NCBI RefSeq assembly: GCF_900460315.1
Contig: NZ_UHIO01000001.1
Location: 141,001-205,000 of the forward strand
DNA: 64,000 bases
Source of the DNA: Veillonella criceti
GTDB lineage: Bacteria; Bacillota; Negativicutes; Veillonellales; Veillonellaceae
Direction of reading: 5' to 3'
The notes beneath the pieces were generated by a model. The model did no database searches, was not told where the DNA came from, and saw only the letters and a list, made by a program, of their open reading frames with translations. The position numbers and the translations under genes were made by a program. Shown in pieces: positions 17,556-26,468 of the stretch (positions within the stretch are counted from its first letter, which is position 1; the number at the start of each line of letters is the position of its first letter).

Positions 17556-18953
17556 ATGGAGTACAAGGGAAAACGAATTTTAGTACTGGGAGCAGGGCGT
17601 AGTGGTATTGGCGCTGCCCATGTACTCGGCCTATTAGGGGCTCAAGTAGTGTTAAACGATTATAAAGCGGTAACGTTGACCACCGCTGAAGAGGCATTAT
17701 TAGCTCAAGGGGATGTAACAATCATTACAGGTCGTCAAGATGTGGATTTATTAGAGGACATAGACCGCATTGTGGTGTCGCCTGGTATAGCCTTAACAAT
17801 TCCTATTTTAGTGGAAGCTAAACAACGTGGTTTAGATATTGTTGGTGAAGTAGAAGTAGCGTATGATATTTCTAAAGCGCCTATTTTAGGAGTAACGGGA
17901 ACTAATGGGAAAACAACAACTACCACATTATTAGCTGAGGTCATGGAACAGACAGGTAAGCCCATAAAGGTGGGAGGGAATATTGGTACTTCTTTAAGTG
18001 AAGCTGCGTATGATATAACAGCTGATGGTTATTTAGTGGCAGAAGTATCAAGTTATCAATTAGAAACGGTAAAAACCTTTAAACCACTAGGAGCTATGGT
18101 TTTAAATATTACACCTGATCATTTGCAACGGCATAAAACTATGGAAGCCTATCAAGCGGCCAAAGAAAATATTTTTGTCAATCAAACGGCCAGTGATCGA
18201 ATTGTTCTTAATTTAGATGATCCGTTAGTTGCCACAATGAAAGAGCGGGCACCGGGGAAAGTACTTTGCATCAGTCAGAACCATAGTGTGATTGATGGAG
18301 CGTATTTTAAAGATAATAAGTGTTGGGTTGTACGACAAGGCGTGGCTGAAGTGGTTATTGGTACTGATGAAATTCAGTTGCCAGGTCGTCATAATATTGA
18401 AAATATATTGGCTGTGATTGCGTTAGCCTATGACTTAGGTGTTTCAGCTTTACAATTGCACCATGTGATTGCTCAATTCAAAGGCGTAGCGCATCGGCTA
18501 GAGCCAGTAGCCACTATTGATGGTGCAAAATATTTTAATGACTCGAAGGCAACGAATACAGATTCAGCTGTTAAGGCTTTGGAAGCCTTTTCAGAGCCTA
18601 TTATTCTATTAGCTGGCGGTCATGATAAAATGACTGATTTAACCGAGTTTATGACGCTAGTAAAGAAACAAGTAAAGGATTTAATTCTCATGGGTGAAGC
18701 GGCGCAACGTTTTGAAGAAGCGGCTCATCAGGCCGGTGTAGCTAATGTGTATAGGGTGCGTTCTATGGCTGAAGCTGTTGCAAAAGCGCATGAATTAGCT
18801 GAATTAGGCGATGTAGTTTTATTATCACCAGCTTGCTCCAGTTTTGACTGGTATCACTGTTTTGAAGAACGAGGCGATGACTTTAAGAATGAAGTACACG
18901 CTTTACAAATGTTAGTGGCATCTAAAGCAGAGAAGAAAGGATCGTTGTTATGA
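17556..18953 (+). CDS. murD: UDP-MurNAc-L-alanine:D-glutamate ligase
   Basis: A 465-aa Mur ligase adding D-glutamate. The N-terminal LVLGAGRSGIGAAHVL is the Rossmann-like UDP-binding domain, GVTGTNGKTTTTTL the P-loop (about residue 112), VAEVSSYQLE and LNITPDHLQRH the central-domain motifs, and YFNDSKATN plus SPACSSFDWY the C-terminal hallmarks. Its TGA stop overlaps the murG start in ATGA. ftsW, often found between murD and murG, is absent. Confidence 0.96.
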   Translation: MEYKGKRILVLGAGRSGIGAAHVLGLLGAQVVLNDYKAVTLTTAEEALLAQGDVTIITGRQDVDLLEDIDRIVVSPGIALTIPILVEAKQRGLDIVGEVEVAYDISKAPILGVTGTNGKTTTTTLLAEVMEQTGKPIKVGGNIGTSLSEAAYDITADGYLVAEVSSYQLETVKTFKPLGAMVLNITPDHLQRHKTMEAYQAAKENIFVNQTASDRIVLNLDDPLVATMKERAPGKVLCISQNHSVIDGAYFKDNKCWVVRQGVAEVVIGTDEIQLPGRHNIENILAVIALAYDLGVSALQLHHVIAQFKGVAHRLEPVATIDGAKYFNDSKATNTDSAVKALEAFSEPIILLAGGHDKMTDLTEFMTLVKKQVKDLILMGEAAQRFEEAAHQAGVANVYRVRSMAEAVAKAHELAELGDVVLLSPACSSFDWYHCFEERGDDFKNEVHALQMLVASKAEKKGSLL

Positions 18954-20056
18954 AGCGTATCATTATTTCTGGTGGTGGCACAGGTGGCCATATTTACCCC
19001 GCCATTACTATTTATAAAGAGATTGCTGCCATGACTGACGCTGAGTTTCTTTATATTGGTACAGAGAAAGGCTTAGAAGCTACCTTAGTGCCTAAAGAGG
19101 GGATTCCTTTTAAAACGTTACCTGTTGAAGGGTTGAACCGCAATCTATCTGTTCGTGCCTTGGTTACTTTGGGTAAGACATTAGGTTCATTAGTTAAAGC
19201 GAATCGTATCATTTCTGAATTTAAACCTGACATAGTTATTGGGACAGGTGGTTATGTCTGTGGACCTATTTTATTAGCAGCAGCGCTGCGTCATGTTCCG
19301 ACTTTGATTCAAGAACAAAATACAATTGGCGGTATTACTAACAAAATTTTAAGTCGTTTTGTCGATGTGGTAGCTGTTGGTTTTGAAGAGGCACAAAAAG
19401 CTTTTGTCAAAGCCAAACGGATTGTGTATACAGGAAATCCTGTTCGTCCAGAAGTATTAGTTGATACTCGAGAAGAAGGCCGTTCATTTTTTAATTTACA
19501 AAATGATGAATTTGCTGTTTTGATTGCTGGCGGTTCTCGTGGTGCTCGTAGTATTAATACGGCGATGATTGAGGTTCATAAACATTTCAAAGATAAAAAA
19601 GGGATTAAATTGATTCATGTAACAGGTACTGGTGAGTATGAGCGGGTATTAGACGCTTTAGGTATTAAGGATGGCCAGGCTTATAGTGAAACGTCCGTAA
19701 TTTTGCCGTATTTGCATGAAATGCCGAAGGCTTTGGCGGCGGCTGATTTAGCTGTTTTCCGCGCTGGTGCTGTTGGCTTAGCTGAATTGACGGTGCGCGG
19801 AATCCCTTCTATATTAATACCGTACCCTTATGCGGCAGAAGATCATCAAACTTATAATGCTCGGGCGCTAGTCAGTGCTGGGGCAGCTCGCATGATTGTA
19901 GATAAGATGCTACAAGGGAATGATTTAATTGGGGAAATTGAATATTTTATGCAAAATCCAGCGGAACGAGCCCGCATGTCGGTAGCAGCTAAAGCATTAG
20001 GTAAGCCACAAGCGGCGCATGACATAGCTCAATTAGCCCTAGACATTGCAAAATAA
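18950..20056 (+). CDS. murG: Lipid II synthase (undecaprenyl-PP-MurNAc-pentapeptide GlcNAc transferase)
   Basis: A 368-aa GT28 glycosyltransferase at the inner face of the membrane that converts lipid I to lipid II. GGGTGGHIYPAI is the N-terminal G-loop, IGTGGYVCGPIL and QEQNTIGGITN are family segments, and the C-terminal domain has GGSRGARSIN and AVFRAGAVGLAEL. The start overlaps the murD stop by four bases. A usual-length protein with no anomalies. Confidence 0.96.
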   Translation: MKRIIISGGGTGGHIYPAITIYKEIAAMTDAEFLYIGTEKGLEATLVPKEGIPFKTLPVEGLNRNLSVRALVTLGKTLGSLVKANRIISEFKPDIVIGTGGYVCGPILLAAALRHVPTLIQEQNTIGGITNKILSRFVDVVAVGFEEAQKAFVKAKRIVYTGNPVRPEVLVDTREEGRSFFNLQNDEFAVLIAGGSRGARSINTAMIEVHKHFKDKKGIKLIHVTGTGEYERVLDALGIKDGQAYSETSVILPYLHEMPKALAAADLAVFRAGAVGLAELTVRGIPSILIPYPYAAEDHQTYNARALVSAGAARMIVDKMLQGNDLIGEIEYFMQNPAERARMSVAAKALGKPQAAHDIAQLALDIAK

Positions 20057-20077
20057 ATTATAAGGAGCGATTACACT

Positions 20078-21451
20078 ATGTTAGATGGTATTCATAAAAT
20101 ACATCTCATTGGCATTGCTGGTTCTGGTATGCGAGCAATAGCTAATATTTTAATTAGTCAAGGTTTTGACGTATCTGGCTCTGATATTCAAGAGTCAGCC
20201 GTGACGGAACGATTTAGAAAAATGGGAGCTACTATTCATATTGGCCATAATGCTGACTATGTAAATGGCGTTGATGCTGTTGTCCGTTCGACTGCAATCC
20301 ATGCAGACAATCCCGAATTGATGGCAGCTAAGGAACAGGGGATTCCAATCCTACATCGCTCTGATATTGTAAAGGCTGTGCTAGACATTACTAAAGGGAT
20401 TGCTGTTGCCGGTGCTCATGGTAAAACAACGACGACCTCCATGTTAGGCCAAATTTTTGTAGAGGCCGGTCTTGATCCTACGGTTATTATTGGCGGTGAA
20501 GTAGATTATCTTGGTGGTAGTAGCCAATGGGGGCGTGGTGAGTATAGCATTGCCGAAGCTGATGAGAGTGATGGTTCATTTTTAAAATTGAATCCTCATG
20601 CAATTGTCATCACGAACATAGAAAATGATCATATGGATCATTATGGCACAATGGAAAACTTATTAAATGCTTTTGCTGAATTTGTAGGTAAATTGCCGAC
20701 ACAGGGAACAGCTGTGGTTTGTGGTGATAATGCGAATATCCAAACAATCATGAACAAAGTGGACCGTCAATTTATTACGTATGGCTTGCAACCAGATAAT
20801 GAATATACAGTGCAAAATATTCATTATGAAAAAGGCATTTTAGTCTATGATGCATTTCATAATGGTGAAAAGATTGTAACAGTACGTTTAAAAGTCCCAG
20901 GTACTCATAATGCACTTAATTCCTTAGGGGCGTTGGTAATGGCTGTTGGTTGCGGTATTCCTGTTGAAACCGTGGTGGCAGGCTTAGCTAAATTCACAGG
21001 GGCTAAACGACGTTTTGAAACAAAAGGTCATTGTCATGATATTTGGGTAGTAGATGATTATGCACATCATCCAACGGAAATTGCAGCTACCTTAGGAGCG
21101 GCTAAAGCCCTCGAATCGCATCGTGTAGTTTGTATATTTCAACCGCATCGTTTTACACGTACCAATTTGTTGCTAAAAGAATTTGGTAGTGCTTTCAAAC
21201 AGGCTGATGTTCTTTTTATTACTGATATTTATAGTGCTGGTGAAGAGCCGATTGCTGGTATTGATGGGCAGTCTATTCCTAGGATGGTAGAAACTACTAC
21301 AGGGCAGACCGTTCATTATATTGCCAATGTAGATGATGTGCCAAGTGTGGTAAAAGAAGTATTACAGCCTAATGATTTAGTTATTACTATGGGGGCCGGT
21401 AATATTAGTCAATATGGTCCCAAATTATTAGCTGCATTAGAAGAGGAATAA
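20078..21451 (+). CDS. murC: UDP-MurNAc:L-alanine ligase
   Basis: A 457-aa Mur ligase catalysing the first amino-acid addition to UDP-MurNAc. HLIGIAGSGMRAIANIL is the N-terminal nucleotide loop, AGAHGKTTTTSML the ATP P-loop (about residue 110), EADESDGSFLKL and TNIENDHMDHYG the MurC central motifs, and VVDDYAHHPTEI plus FQPHRFTRT the C-terminal hallmarks. AAGGAG precedes the ATG. It is three bases upstream of ddl. murB, frequently adjacent in other Firmicutes, is not here. Confidence 0.96.
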   Translation: MLDGIHKIHLIGIAGSGMRAIANILISQGFDVSGSDIQESAVTERFRKMGATIHIGHNADYVNGVDAVVRSTAIHADNPELMAAKEQGIPILHRSDIVKAVLDITKGIAVAGAHGKTTTTSMLGQIFVEAGLDPTVIIGGEVDYLGGSSQWGRGEYSIAEADESDGSFLKLNPHAIVITNIENDHMDHYGTMENLLNAFAEFVGKLPTQGTAVVCGDNANIQTIMNKVDRQFITYGLQPDNEYTVQNIHYEKGILVYDAFHNGEKIVTVRLKVPGTHNALNSLGALVMAVGCGIPVETVVAGLAKFTGAKRRFETKGHCHDIWVVDDYAHHPTEIAATLGAAKALESHRVVCIFQPHRFTRTNLLLKEFGSAFKQADVLFITDIYSAGEEPIAGIDGQSIPRMVETTTGQTVHYIANVDDVPSVVKEVLQPNDLVITMGAGNISQYGPKLLAALEEE

Positions 21452-21453
21452 TC

Positions 21454-22386
21454 ATGAAGGATAAACAAATTATTGTATTAATGGGTGGTCCATCAAAAGA
21501 AGCAGACGTTTCACGGCGTACTGGTAAGGCTATTGCTGAAGCCCTATGCAGTATTGGTTATAAAGCAGTCACATTAGAACTGGTACCAGAGCAAGTGTTG
21601 CAAGATATTAAAGCCCATAAAGGGGATATTGTGTTTAATGCATTGCATGGTAAGTTTGGGGAAGATGGGGCCGTACAAGGGTTACTTGAAATGGCAGGGA
21701 TTCCTTATACGGGTTCTGGTATTATGGCACAAGCAGTGGGAATGAATAAAAAAATTAGTAAAGATGTATTTGTAGGCGCTCATATTCCGACTGCACGGGC
21801 AGTATCTTATAATAGTCAGGAAGATAGTGAAGCTACAATTGTAGAACATATTAAAGCTAATTTTACCTATCCAGTAGTATTGAAACCAGCGACCCAAGGT
21901 TCTAGTATTGGCGTTGTAATTGTACATGAAGAGGCCGAATTAGCTAAAGCTGTACAAGAAGCCTTGGTGTATGATCATATTTTAGTGGTTGAGCAATTTT
22001 TAGATGGTGGTGAATTTACAGTATCCGTATTAGATGGTAAAGCTTTACCAGTTATTGAAATTCGTCCTCATTCTGGTGAATATGATTATACGTCTAAGTA
22101 TACGACGGGGGCGACTGATTATTTAGTACCGGCCCCTATTGATGTAGCATTGACAGCTAAGATGCAAACTATCGGTGAAACTGTATATAAGGAACTTCAG
22201 TGTAGCGGTGTTATCCGTGTTGATATTATGACGAATCAAGCTGGGGAGCCATTTGTGTTGGAATATAATACCGTGCCAGGTATGACAGCTACGTCTTTAG
22301 TGCCTAAGGCAGCTAATGCAGTAGGAATGGATTTTCCTACCTTGTGTGAAAAGATTTTATTATCCGCTGGTTTAGGTAAGTTTTAA
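21454..22386 (+). CDS. ddl: D-alanine:D-alanine ligase
   Basis: A 310-aa ATP-grasp enzyme forming D-Ala-D-Ala for MurF. LMGGPSKEADVSRRTG, NALHGKFGEDGAVQGLLE, PYTGSG, KPATQGSSIGV and the C-terminal EYNTVPGMT are DdlB-type signatures. Family knowledge places the specificity-determining Tyr/Phe in the omega loop; the loop here reads DYTSKYTTG, consistent with D-Ala-D-Ala rather than D-Ala-D-lactate synthesis. It starts immediately after murC. Confidence 0.95.
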   Translation: MKDKQIIVLMGGPSKEADVSRRTGKAIAEALCSIGYKAVTLELVPEQVLQDIKAHKGDIVFNALHGKFGEDGAVQGLLEMAGIPYTGSGIMAQAVGMNKKISKDVFVGAHIPTARAVSYNSQEDSEATIVEHIKANFTYPVVLKPATQGSSIGVVIVHEEAELAKAVQEALVYDHILVVEQFLDGGEFTVSVLDGKALPVIEIRPHSGEYDYTSKYTTGATDYLVPAPIDVALTAKMQTIGETVYKELQCSGVIRVDIMTNQAGEPFVLEYNTVPGMTATSLVPKAANAVGMDFPTLCEKILLSAGLGKF

Positions 22387-22403
22387 TTAATTGCGGAGAT
22401 AGT

Positions 22404-23369
22404 ATGATGAACGGAGATACTCGTCAATATTCATCTAGTTTTAACCAATCATCTCGTCGAGAAGGGCGCGATTCATATTGGGCGACAGATACAGAAAGAC
22501 CAGACGTAGTAAAACCCAATCCGCAGACACGCTTTGTACCGCCTCAGTCGGCTGAGTCATCACGACAATTATATGATTTTGATCAACCGCATGAGACTCA
22601 ATTTGCTGAGTATGGGAACTCTGCTGGTGGAGATAATTCACAACGACCGCCAGAGCCACCGCGACATCCTCATGCATGGCGTCGTCGCGTTGTATGGTGT
22701 GGTGGTATTTTACTACTTCTTTGGGCTTTATTATTTATGTTGCCAATTCCTTTTGGAACGATTCAAGTAACTGGCAGTGATAAGGTAACTGTTTCTGATG
22801 TAATGGCAGCCGGCAATATTCGTTATCCTATTAATTTGTTACAAATTAATACCAGTCAGTTGGAAGAACGATTACAACATGATTTGCGCGTAGAGACAGC
22901 TAAAACGACCTATGTTTTACCGTTGACTTTGCAAGTTACTATTACTGAACGGCAACCAGCCGCTGTAGTAGCTACACAGTTTGGTTTTGCTACGCTAGAT
23001 GCATCAGGGCGTGTTATTAATATGGGCTCTGCCATTGAAGATACAGCGGCACCGATTATTTCAGGTATTAAATTGGGCAATGTATTGCTAGGTGATTTAA
23101 TTGAAGTGCCGGTTATAAAAGGAGCCCTTACTTATTTGAGTTCTTTAAGTGCAGAAGGTAGAAGTAGTATAGCGGAGATTAATGTAGGGGATACACAACA
23201 ATTAATCGCTTATACAGTAGATGGTTTGCCACTACATTTAGGCGATATAACTGAATTAGATAAAAAGGGGCCTTTGTCAGAAAATATGCTGCGCGATGTA
23301 AAGGCTCGTGGAGTGGCAGCACAATATTTAGATGTCAATGTAAAGGCGCCATTTATTAAGACGCCTTAA
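22404..23369 (+). CDS. ftsQ: FtsQ/DivIB-like cell division protein with POTRA domain
   Basis: A 321-aa bitopic protein. The first about 92 residues are cytoplasmic, hydrophilic and Pro/Arg/Gln-rich, which is longer than in typical FtsQ. One membrane helix follows (VVWCGGILLLLWALLFMLPI), then a POTRA segment beginning FGTIQVTGSDKVTVSDVM and continuing to the LQVTITERQPAAVV strand, then a FtsQ-type beta domain. It would join FtsL and FtsB in the divisome. Start ATG follows GGAG; a second ATG is adjacent. It is 22 bp upstream of the chosen start of the DUF881 gene. Confidence 0.87.
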   Translation: MMNGDTRQYSSSFNQSSRREGRDSYWATDTERPDVVKPNPQTRFVPPQSAESSRQLYDFDQPHETQFAEYGNSAGGDNSQRPPEPPRHPHAWRRRVVWCGGILLLLWALLFMLPIPFGTIQVTGSDKVTVSDVMAAGNIRYPINLLQINTSQLEERLQHDLRVETAKTTYVLPLTLQVTITERQPAAVVATQFGFATLDASGRVINMGSAIEDTAAPIISGIKLGNVLLGDLIEVPVIKGALTYLSSLSAEGRSSIAEINVGDTQQLIAYTVDGLPLHLGDITELDKKGPLSENMLRDVKARGVAAQYLDVNVKAPFIKTP

Positions 23370-23391
23370 TATGAAAAATGGAAGAGGAAGC

Positions 23392-24084
23392 ATGTTAAAG
23401 CAAGGTCGTTGGGCGATAGCCGCTGTAAGCATGTTATTAGGCGTCATGTTAGTTGGTCAATATAAAATGACGCAAAGTATTGCAGAAAGCAATATTCATT
23501 TACAGCGCACTGGAGATTTAGCACGTGAACTGACGGCAGCCGAAAAAGAACGGGATGAGCTCCGTCAGCAATTAGAAGCAATACAAAAAAATGATGCTAC
23601 GGCAAGTACCGTTAGTGACATCAATTTATTAAAGCAACGGGCAGGTCTGACTGATGTTACTGGACCTGGCGTAGTGATTACTATTAATGATAGTAAAATT
23701 CCCGTAAAAGACAATGAAAATCCTAACCTCTATTTAATCCATGATGAAGATTTATTACGGGTTCTTAACGAATTGCGGGCTGGTGGTGCTGAAGCAATTT
23801 CAGTGAATGATCAACGTTTAGTAGGAACATCTGAAATTCGTTGTGCAGGACCAACGGTTATGGTCAATGGTAAAGTGTTTGCACCACCTTTTGTAATCAA
23901 AGCAATTGGTGATCCTAAAACGTTGTCAGCTGCATTAACTATGCGTGGTGGTGTTGTAGAATCTTTGAAATATTGGGGGATTGAATTAAAAATTCAAAAA
24001 GAAGATAATATTGTGGTACCTGCATTTACTGGTACTTTTAAGGAAGAACATGTAAAGGCCATTAAGCAAGGAGGCGATAATTAA
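23392..24084 (+). CDS. DUF881 family protein (YlxW-like), membrane-anchored coiled coil
   Basis: A 230-aa protein with an N-terminal membrane helix (WAIAAVSMLLGVMLVGQY), an extracytoplasmic coiled coil (LARELTAAEKERDELRQQLEAI) and the DUF881 domain (GPGVVITINDSK; LRVLNELRAGGAEAISVNDQRL; GDPKTL). In Firmicutes, DUF881 genes lie next to the small basic protein gene and ftsQ/ftsZ, as here; their function is unknown, with a division link suggested by position. ATG at 23392 has an AGAGGAAG site; the in-frame ATG at 23371 has none. Confidence 0.86.
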   Translation: MLKQGRWAIAAVSMLLGVMLVGQYKMTQSIAESNIHLQRTGDLARELTAAEKERDELRQQLEAIQKNDATASTVSDINLLKQRAGLTDVTGPGVVITINDSKIPVKDNENPNLYLIHDEDLLRVLNELRAGGAEAISVNDQRLVGTSEIRCAGPTVMVNGKVFAPPFVIKAIGDPKTLSAALTMRGGVVESLKYWGIELKIQKEDNIVVPAFTGTFKEEHVKAIKQGGDN

Positions 24085-24086
24085 TC

Positions 24087-24431
24087 ATGATGTATTTATT
24101 TATCGTCGGCGGTTTAATTTTGGGAATTCTCATTGGTGTACTTTCGCCATTAGAAATTCCGCCTATATATGCGAAATATACGTCAGTAGCTTTGTTGGCT
24201 GCGTTAGATAGTGTCTTTGGTGGTACACGAGCTGCGTTAGAACGTATTTTTAATTTATCTATATTTTTAACAGGTTTCTTTTCAAATTCTTTATTAGCGG
24301 CTTTGTTAGTATTTTTAGGCAATTTTGTTGGTATCGACCTCTATTATGTAGCCTTAATCAGTTTTGGTTTACGTCTATTCCAAAACACCGCTGCTATACG
24401 CCGATTACTTTTGTCAAGACGTACAAAATAA
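24087..24431 (+). CDS. sbp: Small basic protein, DUF1290 family
   Basis: A 114-aa integral membrane protein with three hydrophobic segments. IPPIYAKYTSVALLAALDSVFGGTRA and the FSNSLLAALLVFLGNFVGIDLYYVA region are the DUF1290 signature; the C terminus is basic (RRLLLSRRTK). In Bacillus the homologue lies between divIB-linked genes and ftsA-ftsZ. The molecular role is unknown. It starts two bases after the DUF881 stop. The next expected gene, ftsA, is missing and a 143-bp AT-rich gap leads to ftsZ. Confidence 0.9.
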   Translation: MMYLFIVGGLILGILIGVLSPLEIPPIYAKYTSVALLAALDSVFGGTRAALERIFNLSIFLTGFFSNSLLAALLVFLGNFVGIDLYYVALISFGLRLFQNTAAIRRLLLSRRTK

Positions 24432-24574
24432 GGTATACTTTTATTTAAAGAGTGGAAAAAATAAAAAAAATAGTGTAAAATGAAATGAAACTAGTTATAA
24501 TAATATTGAATATAATCACTTAGTTTGAAATAAAGGGCATATAAATCTTACGGGCAACAGGAGGAGGAACGTAA

Positions 24575-25579
24575 ATGTCGGAATTCGCAAGTATTAAAGT
24601 TATTGGTGTTGGCGGCGGCGGAAGCAATGCCGTAAATCGCATGATTGACAGTGGCCTTCAAGGTGTAGAATTCTTGGTAGCCAATACAGAAACACAAGCA
24701 TTAGATAATTCAAAAGCAACAACAAAAATCCAATTAGGTGAAAAATTGACTAAAGGTCTTGGTGCAGGGGCTAATCCACAGGTTGGGGAAGAAGCTGCTC
24801 AAGAAAGTCGTGAAGAAATTGCAAAAGCCCTTCAAGGTTCCGACATGGTATTTGTTACTGCTGGTATGGGTGGTGGCACTGGTACTGGTGCAGCTCCAAT
24901 CGTGGCAGAATGCGCTCGTGAAATGGGTGCCTTAACAGTAGGTGTTGTAACAAAACCATTCACATTTGAAGGTAAACGTCGTAAAAATCAAGCAGATAAA
25001 GGCATTGAAATGTTGACTAGCAAAGTAGATACCATTATCGTGATTCCAAACGATAAATTATTGCAAGTGGTGGACAAAAAAACGCCATTGAACGAAGCGT
25101 TCCGTACAGCTGATGATGTACTTCGTCAAGGTATTAAAGGTATTTCTGATTTGATTACCGTTCCAGGTCTTATCAACCTTGACTTTGCTGACGTAAAAAC
25201 AATTATGACGAATCAAGGAGAAGCCTTGATGGGCATCGGTATTGGCGAAGGTGAAAACCGTGCTGTAGATGCTGCTAAAATGGCAATTAATAGCCCATTA
25301 TTGGAAACATCCATTGAAGGGGCTAAAGGCATTCTCTTGAATATTACTGGTAGCAATGATTTAAGCTTATTCGAAATTAATGAAGCAGCTGAAATCATTT
25401 CCGAAGCAGCGGATCCAGAAGCAAATATTATTTTTGGTTCCGTTATAGATGAAAACCTTGGAGATAGAGTACAAATTACTGTTGTAGCTACTGGCTTCGG
25501 GGCACAGCCTAAAACAGGGGTAACAAAATCTCCATTTGGAACAGTAGGTCCTGAAATTCCTACGTTTATGAAACGCTAA
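24575..25579 (+). CDS. ftsZ: Cell division GTPase FtsZ with very short C-terminal linker
   Basis: A 334-aa tubulin homologue that polymerises into the Z ring. [13 protein letters not shown] is the N-terminal nucleotide loop, [12 protein letters not shown] (from residue 97) the tubulin signature, and the [11 protein letters not shown] region contains the T7 loop. After the core ends near ATGFG (about residue 309), only about 16 residues precede the terminal PEIPTFMKR, which resembles the conserved C-terminal peptide that binds FtsA, SepF or ZipA. There is no ftsA in the cluster. The start follows AGGAGGA. An outer-membrane protein gene begins 41 bp after its stop. Confidence 0.97.
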   Translation: MSEFASIKVIGVGGGGSNAVNRMIDSGLQGVEFLVANTETQALDNSKATTKIQLGEKLTKGLGAGANPQVGEEAAQESREEIAKALQGSDMVFVTAGMGGGTGTGAAPIVAECAREMGALTVGVVTKPFTFEGKRRKNQADKGIEMLTSKVDTIIVIPNDKLLQVVDKKTPLNEAFRTADDVLRQGIKGISDLITVPGLINLDFADVKTIMTNQGEALMGIGIGEGENRAVDAAKMAINSPLLETSIEGAKGILLNITGSNDLSLFEINEAAEIISEAADPEANIIFGSVIDENLGDRVQITVVATGFGAQPKTGVTKSPFGTVGPEIPTFMKR

Positions 25580-25620
25580 TTTAAATAATTAGTTTGTATT
25601 GAAATAGAGGAGGTACCTTT

Positions 25621-26199
25621 ATGAACAAAAAATTACTCGTAGCGACTTTAGCTACTACCATGTTGACTGGCGCTGCATTTGCAGCATCTGTACCTGTGAC
25701 TGACATTAACGAAGGTCAAAGCAAAATTGGTGTTGAATATAGCTTCAATCAAAGCGTAACTGATGAAAGTGGTCACGCAGATGGTTTTGGTGCTAATTTA
25801 CAAACCGCATTAAGTGACAAATTGGCGTTACAATATGGATATAGCAAAGTAAACCTTGATGATCAAAGTGATTTAAAAGATCATCAATTAGCAGCGGTTT
25901 ATGAAATTCATCCAAATGTAAACGTCTACGGTGCTGGTACTTACATCAAAGCTGACGGTGATCATGAAACTGGCATGCAGGCAGGTGTAATTGGTCATGT
26001 GCCATTAACTGATAAAATTAATGGTTATGCTAAAGTAGGTTTTGGTAATGATATTAAAAATACATACCAAATCGGTGCTGCCTATACATTGAATGAAGAT
26101 TTAGATCTTAATGTATATTATCAATATGATAAATACAGTGTAGATGGAGATCGTGGTACTGTAAAAGGTTTACATGCTGGCGTAGGTTACAATTTCTAA
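25621..26199 (+). CDS. Small outer-membrane beta-barrel protein
   Basis: A 192-aa exported protein with a clear signal peptide (MNKKLLVATLATTMLTGAAFA, cleaved after AFA). The mature part shows alternating amphipathic strands (KIGVEYSFNQ, KLALQYGYSKV, NVYGAGTYIK, LNVYYQYDKY) and ends in GVGYNF; a terminal Phe is the classic signal for beta-barrel insertion. The size fits an eight-stranded OmpA/OmpW-like barrel. AGGAGGT lies upstream. It is 41 bp after ftsZ, with a terminator after it and none between, so it may be read from the division operon. The specific role is unknown. Confidence 0.85.
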   Translation: MNKKLLVATLATTMLTGAAFAASVPVTDINEGQSKIGVEYSFNQSVTDESGHADGFGANLQTALSDKLALQYGYSKVNLDDQSDLKDHQLAAVYEIHPNVNVYGAGTYIKADGDHETGMQAGVIGHVPLTDKINGYAKVGFGNDIKNTYQIGAAYTLNEDLDLNVYYQYDKYSVDGDRGTVKGLHAGVGYNF

Positions 26200-26254
26200 T
26201 TGTATAATAGGTCGATAGTTATTAGTAATTTGTAATGACTAACGAATAAAAACT

Positions 26255-26294
26255 AATCCATGATAGTGGTATTTCCTACTATCATGGATTTTTT
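26255..26294 (+). terminator. Rho-independent terminator after the beta-barrel gene
   Basis: AATCCATGATAGT (26255-26267) and its exact complement (26278-26290) with a ten-base loop, followed by a T run. It marks the end of the dcw/ftsZ/outer-membrane protein transcript. Confidence 0.92.
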
Positions 26295-26399
26295 ATATTG
26301 AAAGAATATAAGTGTATAGGGTATAAAATAGACTCCATAGTGTATACAATATTCTTTTCAAAAATAGAGCACTTTTGGCCGTTTTTCTTGTATTTACTC

Positions 26400-26428
26400 T
26401 TGTAAGGTACACTTATTTTAGTTATTAT
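26400..26428 (+). promoter_or_regulatory. Promoter for the aminotransferase gene
   Basis: TTGTAA (26400-26405), a 17-bp spacer and TATTAT (26423-26428), about 40 bases before the ATG. Prediction from sequence. Confidence 0.5.
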
Positions 26429-26468
26429 TAAGTAAGGAATTATTAACTAAGATGGGATGGTGTTATGA

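Noticed and set aside
24432..24574. ftsZ promoter in the sbp-ftsZ gap
   Set aside because: Two TATAAT-like words are present but no convincing -35; the gap is very AT-rich, so chance is likely.
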